From positions 888,001 to 952,000 of the forward strand of contig NZ_CP077770.1 in the NCBI RefSeq assembly GCF_019134595.1: a DNA stretch of 64,000 nt, written 5' to 3'. This document shows positions 59,958-64,000 of the stretch, piece after piece. Every line of letters begins with the position of its first letter. Within the stretch, counting starts at the first letter, position 1. Origin of the DNA: Pseudoalteromonas shioyasakiensis. GTDB lineage: Bacteria > Pseudomonadota > Gammaproteobacteria > Enterobacterales > Alteromonadaceae. The notes below the pieces were generated by a model. That model saw only the letters and a list, made by a program, of their open reading frames with translations. It had not been told where the DNA came from and made no database searches. Position numbers and translations under genes: made by a program.

Positions 59958-61343
59958 ATGGCAAAATCAGCAAAAATCGAATTTGTCTGCACTGAGTGCG
60001 GCATGAACTATCAGCGCTGGCAAGGTCAGTGTAAGTGTGGAGCGTGGAATACGCTGGCAGAATTTAAGCCTTCAGCAGGGCAATCAAAGCAAGCGGCAAG
60101 CCGTGCGGCGGTGGCAGGTTATGCTGGTATCGCTAGCGGTGGCTCAAAGAAAATCAACGAAGTGGCGACCACTGAGGCCGAAAAACGCCTCACTGAAATT
60201 GGTGAGCTAGACAGGGTGCTAAGTGGTGGCGTAACGACAGGCTCTGTGAACATTATTTCTGGCGACCCAGGTGCCGGTAAAACCACCTTGCTGTCAGATT
60301 TAGTCGCACGTATGTCAAAACTTATGCCTTCTTTATACTGTACTGCCGAAGAGTCTCTATCGCAGTTTAAAAACCGTGTTAATCGCTTACGTTTAGATTA
60401 CAACGAAGACGAGCTTTACTTGCTGTCTGAAACCAGTGTTGAAGCCATCATTGAAGAGCTTGATAAAAACAAAATTAAGTTCGCGGTGATTGACTCAATT
60501 CAGGCCGTGGTAACAGAAACGGCAAATGGTAGCCCTGGTTCACCCTCACAGGTAAAAAGTGCAGCTCAGGCACTAACGCAATACTGTAAGCAAAATGATG
60601 TAACTATGTTCATCATTGCCCATGTAAACAAAAATAACGAAATTGCTGGACCGCAAACACTCGTGCACATAGTCGATGCCTTGTTACATATCGATACTAA
60701 CGATGGCCAAGTCAGAACATTGCGTGCTAATAAAAACCGTTTTGGCGATATCGACACCGTGGGTATTTTCAGAATGTGTGAACGCGGAATGTTGAGCGTT
60801 GATAACCCAAGCGAAATCTTTTTATCTGGTTCTAGTACTGAATCTCCAGGATCAGCTATTACCTGTATTCGTAAGGGTAACCGTAACTTACTACTCGAAA
60901 TACAATGTTTAACCACAGAAACCGAAGCTGAATTCCCGCAGCGGGTATGTGTTGGTCTAAATATGAACCGTATCAAAATGCTCACGGGTATTTTACGTAA
61001 GCACACAAAAACAAAAATCTTTCACGATACCTTTTTTAACATTGTTGGTGGTTTAAAAATCGATGAGTCAGAGACTTGTATTGATTTAGCATTGGTTGCT
61101 GCGTTATTAAGCAGCTTGAACGAATTTGTGGTGCCGCGTACCACTTGTATTATGGGCGAGCTAAGTTTAAATGGCGATGTAAGACCAATCGACAGCGGCG
61201 TACCTCGAGTAAAAGAAGCGGCGCAACACGGTTTTACTGAGATCTTTATTCCATATCGTAATTACCATAAATCAATGGAAGGCCTTGGGGCTAAGATCAC
61301 CCCAGTAAAAACCGTGCATGAGCTATTGTCGTTAATAAACTAA
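59958..61343 (+). CDS. radA: RadA, DNA repair ATPase
   Basis: A 461-residue RadA. A C4 zinc finger (CTECGMNYQRWQGQCKCGAW), RecA-like core with Walker A SGDPGAGKTTLL, the RadA-specific KNRFG, and a C-terminal Lon-like domain (MGELSLNGDVRPID, KEAAQHGFTEIFIP). It promotes branch migration in recombination. Complete and of normal length. Confidence 0.95.
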   Translation: MAKSAKIEFVCTECGMNYQRWQGQCKCGAWNTLAEFKPSAGQSKQAASRAAVAGYAGIASGGSKKINEVATTEAEKRLTEIGELDRVLSGGVTTGSVNIISGDPGAGKTTLLSDLVARMSKLMPSLYCTAEESLSQFKNRVNRLRLDYNEDELYLLSETSVEAIIEELDKNKIKFAVIDSIQAVVTETANGSPGSPSQVKSAAQALTQYCKQNDVTMFIIAHVNKNNEIAGPQTLVHIVDALLHIDTNDGQVRTLRANKNRFGDIDTVGIFRMCERGMLSVDNPSEIFLSGSSTESPGSAITCIRKGNRNLLLEIQCLTTETEAEFPQRVCVGLNMNRIKMLTGILRKHTKTKIFHDTFFNIVGGLKIDESETCIDLALVAALLSSLNEFVVPRTTCIMGELSLNGDVRPIDSGVPRVKEAAQHGFTEIFIPYRNYHKSMEGLGAKITPVKTVHELLSLIN

Positions 61344-61393
61344 ATACAATTTGATACACTGATAAAAAATTTACACCAATTAAAGGAAATAAA

Positions 61394-62326
61394 ATGAAGA
61401 AGTTAATTATTGCAGCGGTTGTTGCTGCGGCTGTCGGTGGCGTAGCTTACGCAAATTACGCAGCTACACAGGAAGTGAAAAAGGTGGTTGATAAGCAAAT
61501 TAGTGCGTTATCCATCCAAAGCGGTGTAGAAATTAAATACAGCGATATCTCAGCCAGTATTTTTGATAGCAGCATGCAGTTATCTGAGATCACGGTTTCA
61601 AATAGTTTAAGCAATGAGCCAGTTGCAACAATCGATAGTATTGATGTGTCGGGTTACGAAGTAGATGCGGTGCCGCCTCACACTGGTTTTGTTATGAAGA
61701 ACTTTCGTTTTAGCGATGAATTTTTAGCGCAGCTGCCAGAAAATTCTAATAACAAGCTAGCATCAACAAGCTATAACGTTGACTCATCGCTTGATTATAA
61801 TAAAGATTCAGGCGACAGCGACTTTGCTCTTAAAGTGACTGCGAATGAGGTGGCTGACGTTAACTTTAATCTTGGTTTAGCTAAAACCACAGCTTTAATG
61901 GAAGCATCATTGTCTGTGAGTCAGATGCAAAATGAAGCTGCTGATGGCCAGCTTACTTTAGAGCAGCAGTTACAACAGCAATCGAAGATGATGGCAGCCC
62001 TCACTCAGTTAGAGCCACGTAGCATTAATATGTCGATTGCTGATGAAGGTGAGCTTAAAGCGGTTGTTGATAGCTTTTTAACTGCGCAAGGTATGACTCA
62101 TGATCAATTTAAGCAAGTCGTTGCGATGCAATTACAGCAAGTACCAGTGAGCGAAGAGCTTGCTACAGCGATTAGCAACTTTGTGAATGGTTTATCGTCT
62201 TTCTCTGTATCAGCTAAATTACCTGAAGGTAAAACTATGATGGAGATTAATCAGCAAATTCAAATGCTGATGGGTCAACCTGAAGAGCTTGCGAAATTTA
62301 TCAACCTACAAGCAAGCGGCGAATAA
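61394..62326 (+). CDS. Exported or anchored protein, possibly YdgA/DUF945-like
   Basis: A 310-residue protein with an N-terminal signal anchor (LIIAAVVAAAVGGVAYANYAA) and a periplasmic part of beta- and helix-rich segments. ISASIFDSSMQLSEITVSN resembles the start of AsmA/DUF945-like proteins, but the match is weak. AAAGGA precedes the ATG. Function unknown. Confidence 0.6.
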   Translation: MKKLIIAAVVAAAVGGVAYANYAATQEVKKVVDKQISALSIQSGVEIKYSDISASIFDSSMQLSEITVSNSLSNEPVATIDSIDVSGYEVDAVPPHTGFVMKNFRFSDEFLAQLPENSNNKLASTSYNVDSSLDYNKDSGDSDFALKVTANEVADVNFNLGLAKTTALMEASLSVSQMQNEAADGQLTLEQQLQQQSKMMAALTQLEPRSINMSIADEGELKAVVDSFLTAQGMTHDQFKQVVAMQLQQVPVSEELATAISNFVNGLSSFSVSAKLPEGKTMMEINQQIQMLMGQPEELAKFINLQASGE

Positions 62327-62349
62327 TCTCAAGCCTCTTTTGTAAACCT

Positions 62350-62398
62350 AACCTTAAAGTGACGAGTGATTTAACTTACTCACTTTAAGGTTGTTTTT
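62350..62398. terminator. Bidirectional terminator
   Basis: AACCTTAAAGTGA (62350-62362) and its complement (62380-62392) form 13 perfect pairs, followed by a T-rich tract on the plus strand. It lies between convergent genes. Confidence 0.8.
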
Positions 62399-62692
62399 TA
62401 TTTGCATCACACCTTGGCTGTGCTCTAAAAATTTCTGTGCTAAAGCGCGTTGAAAGCCAGTTTCTGCAATACCTTTTAGTTCAACAGTTTCACCTTCAAC
62501 AATCACTTGTAAGCTTTCAATGTGAAAGTTAGGGTTACGAGTTAACTTCTGCAAAGCCATTTGCTGTAAGCGCGGTTGCGCAGATGTGCTTGTTGTTAGC
62601 ACACTGGTGTTAGCGCTTACGTTCGTTGCGCATGCAAGTAAAAAAATACAGCTTAATGATGTAAGTACTACGGTTAATTTGAAGCGGCTCAT
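62354..62692 (-). CDS. Small lipoprotein, BON-like
   Basis: A 112-residue lipoprotein. The signal is VVLTSLSCIFLLACATN, with lipobox LLAC. The mature part (HIESLQVIVEGETVELKGIAETGFQRALAQKFLEHSQGV shows the pattern over residues 57-95) resembles a single BON domain of the OsmY type. Probable outer-membrane or periplasmic stress protein. Confidence 0.6.
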   Translation of the reverse strand: MSRFKLTVVLTSLSCIFLLACATNVSANTSVLTTSTSAQPRLQQMALQKLTRNPNFHIESLQVIVEGETVELKGIAETGFQRALAQKFLEHSQGVMQIKNNLKVSKLNHSSL

Positions 62693-62864
62693 ACAATTCC
62701 CTCGTTAATGTAGTCTGCTGTGAACTATTGCTGAACCAGTTACAATTATTATTCCAACATTCAAACGTCTGATTTTAAATGTTTTTATTTTTATTGGTGG
62801 GATGGGTGAGTAATAAAGTGTGAACTAATTACACACTCAATGAGTAAAAAGGGTAAGGCACAAA

Positions 62865-62891
62865 AATGCCGAGACAAGCTCGGCATTTTCA
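62865..62891 (-). terminator. Terminator after srmB
   Basis: AAAATGCCGAG (62865-62875) and CTCGGCATTTT (62881-62891), 11 perfect pairs, giving a T-run on the minus strand. It follows the srmB stop at 62912. Confidence 0.85.
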
Positions 62892-62911
62892 CAGTGAAGT
62901 TAAAGTTAAAA

Positions 62912-64000
62912 CTACTTTTTCTTCTTCGTTTTAGCTTTAGCTTTTTTCTTTGCCTTTATTTTTACTGGATCTTTTTTCTTTTTAGATGGGATTTTCGCTT
63001 CTTTATGTTGTGGCTCAAGTCCTTTAATTACTCGGCGTTTAAGTTTTTGCTCAATGTAGCGCTCAACCTTACCAACAATTGCCACGTCATGCGCTTCAAT
63101 AAATGAAATCGCAATGCCTTTTTTACCTGCACGACCAGTACGTCCAATACGGTGTACGTACACGTCTGCGGTGCGTGGCATATCAAAGTTGATAACATGG
63201 CTGATATCAGCAACATCAATACCACGAGCAGCAACATCCGTTGCAACTAAGATATTGTTACGACCAGAGTGAAAGTTCTCCATCGCTTTCATGCGCTTGT
63301 CTTGTGGCATTTCACCGCGTAACCAAGCAACACGAAGGCCTTCGTTGTTTAACTCACCAACTAATGTTTCTAGGCGCTCACGGGTTTTAACAAACACAAT
63401 TGCTTTATGAATGTCGTCACCATTTAATGTTTCAATTAACATTTTTAGCTTGTGGTCGTAGTCATCAGCAAGGTGAACCCATTGGTGGATTTTGCCTTTC
63501 TCTTTGCGTGAAGATTCGGCTTCAAGCAGTGCAGGGTCGTTTAAGATACGTTCTGCAAATAACTCAACGCTGTCACCTTCAAGGGTAGCTGAGAATAAGA
63601 AACATTGACGGCGGTTACGTGCTTCATCACAAATACGTAGCATTTCTTTACGAAAGCCCATGTCTAGCATGCGGTCAGCTTCATCAAGAATAAGCATTTC
63701 AACGTTTTCAGCGTGGAAGTTCTCTGTTTCGAGATACTCCATTAAACGCCCTGGTGTGGCAATCAGAATGTCGTTATTGCTTTCGAAAATTTCTCTGTGT
63801 GTCCCGTAGTTTATACCACCTGTCACAACCCCAATTTTAAGATGAGTTTGTGCTGCAAGTAATTCACATTGCTCATGAATTTGATAAGCAAGCTCACGGG
63901 TTGGTGTCATGATCAATACGCGCGCAAAGCCAGGATCGCGACGTGGGAAATCAAGCAAGTATTGAATTGCAGGGATCAAAAACGCGGCTGTTTTACCCGT
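62912..64000 (-). CDS. srmB: SrmB, DEAD-box RNA helicase (N-terminus outside window)
   Basis: The 3' 362 codons of a DEAD-box helicase; the frame runs off the window at the Walker A (TGKTAAFLIPAIQYLL). Motifs: PTRELAYQ, ATPGRLMEYL, LDEADRMLDMGF, SATLEG, VFVKTRERLETL, TDVAARGIDV and HRIGRTGRAGKKG. A lysine-rich tail (KKKKDPVKIKAKKKAKAKTKKKK) follows. These fit SrmB, which helps assemble the large ribosomal subunit. Confidence 0.88.
   Translation of the reverse strand, partial: TGKTAAFLIPAIQYLLDFPRRDPGFARVLIMTPTRELAYQIHEQCELLAAQTHLKIGVVTGGINYGTHREIFESNNDILIATPGRLMEYLETENFHAENVEMLILDEADRMLDMGFRKEMLRICDEARNRRQCFLFSATLEGDSVELFAERILNDPALLEAESSRKEKGKIHQWVHLADDYDHKLKMLIETLNGDDIHKAIVFVKTRERLETLVGELNNEGLRVAWLRGEMPQDKRMKAMENFHSGRNNILVATDVAARGIDVADISHVINFDMPRTADVYVHRIGRTGRAGKKGIAISFIEAHDVAIVGKVERYIEQKLKRRVIKGLEPQHKEAKIPSKKKKDPVKIKAKKKAKAKTKKKK

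Noticed and set aside
62840-63106. 88-residue plus-strand frame rich in phenylalanine and leucine
   Set aside because: It is antisense to the lysine-rich tail of srmB and is a composition artefact.
1-64000. tRNA or rRNA genes
   Set aside because: I saw no cloverleaf-like sequence with the TTCGAATC-type arm and no rRNA signature in the window.

Overview
The window holds about three quarters of the conserved half of an SXT/R391-family integrative and conjugative element (ICE), from about position 1 to 50.2 kb, followed by about 14 kb of chromosome. The ICE call rests on gene order: traD, traLEKBVA, dsbC, traC, the pilus-assembly genes, traN, a lambda-Red-like ssb/bet/exo block, traFHG, eex, setC/setD, a Cro/SetR switch, and insertion into the 5' end of prfC. 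The chromosomal flank (prfC, argS, pdxH, tatD, ytjB-like, serB, a double PilZ protein, radA, srmB) suggests a marine gammaproteobacterium of the Alteromonadales, probably Pseudoalteromonas or a close relative; the genus is an inference.

Layout. 1-7.0 kb: coupling protein end and the traL-A pilus operon, with one cargo gene between traJ and traL (hotspot 1). 7.1-8.9 kb: a MosA/MosT (AbiE-type) toxin-antitoxin pair in hotspot 2. 9.0-20.2 kb: dsbC, traC, trbI-like, trhF, traW (fused to TrbC), traU and traN, interrupted by an IS200/IS605-type element with only tnpB. 20.2-21.9 kb: hipBA in hotspot 4. 22.1-33.3 kb: a conserved block with ssb, Bet recombinase, Exo nuclease, a MoxR/CobS ATPase with DUF3150 and VWA partners, RadC and a primase. 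33.4-39.5 kb: hotspot 3, with an excisionase-like HTH protein, a HEPN-like/RecD-like helicase and an overlapping TPR/OB-like partner. 39.5-45.5 kb: traF, traH, traG. 45.5-50.0 kb: entry exclusion and the regulatory module (eex, setC, setD, lytic transglycosylase, replication-like genes, croS, setR).

How the genes work together. SetR represses the switch region until DNA damage; Cro and then SetCD activate transfer. TraD, TraC and the F-type pilus proteins build the mating channel, TraN/TraG stabilise mating pairs and TraG/Eex sort donors and recipients. Bet/Exo/Ssb recombine incoming elements. The two toxin-antitoxin pairs stabilise the element, and hotspot 3 may be a defence cargo.

The most unusual signal is in the RNA leaders. 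Twelve ICE genes that start after an intergenic gap (traL, dsbC, traF and nine genes in the 23-31 kb block) each have a hairpin whose 3' arm contains the Shine-Dalgarno sequence. The arms differ from leader to leader but stay complementary. In the 23-31 kb block most are preceded by a second, GC-rich stem-loop of the type CCC-N-CGGGGA / TCCCCG-N-GGG. This looks like a family of paired RNA elements controlling translation across the element. Other notable signals are a TnpB whose predicted guide matches the empty insertion site in sister ICEs, the hotspot-3 helicase pair, a shared FYF C-terminal tail on three block proteins, and an intermediate exclusion motif in TraG.
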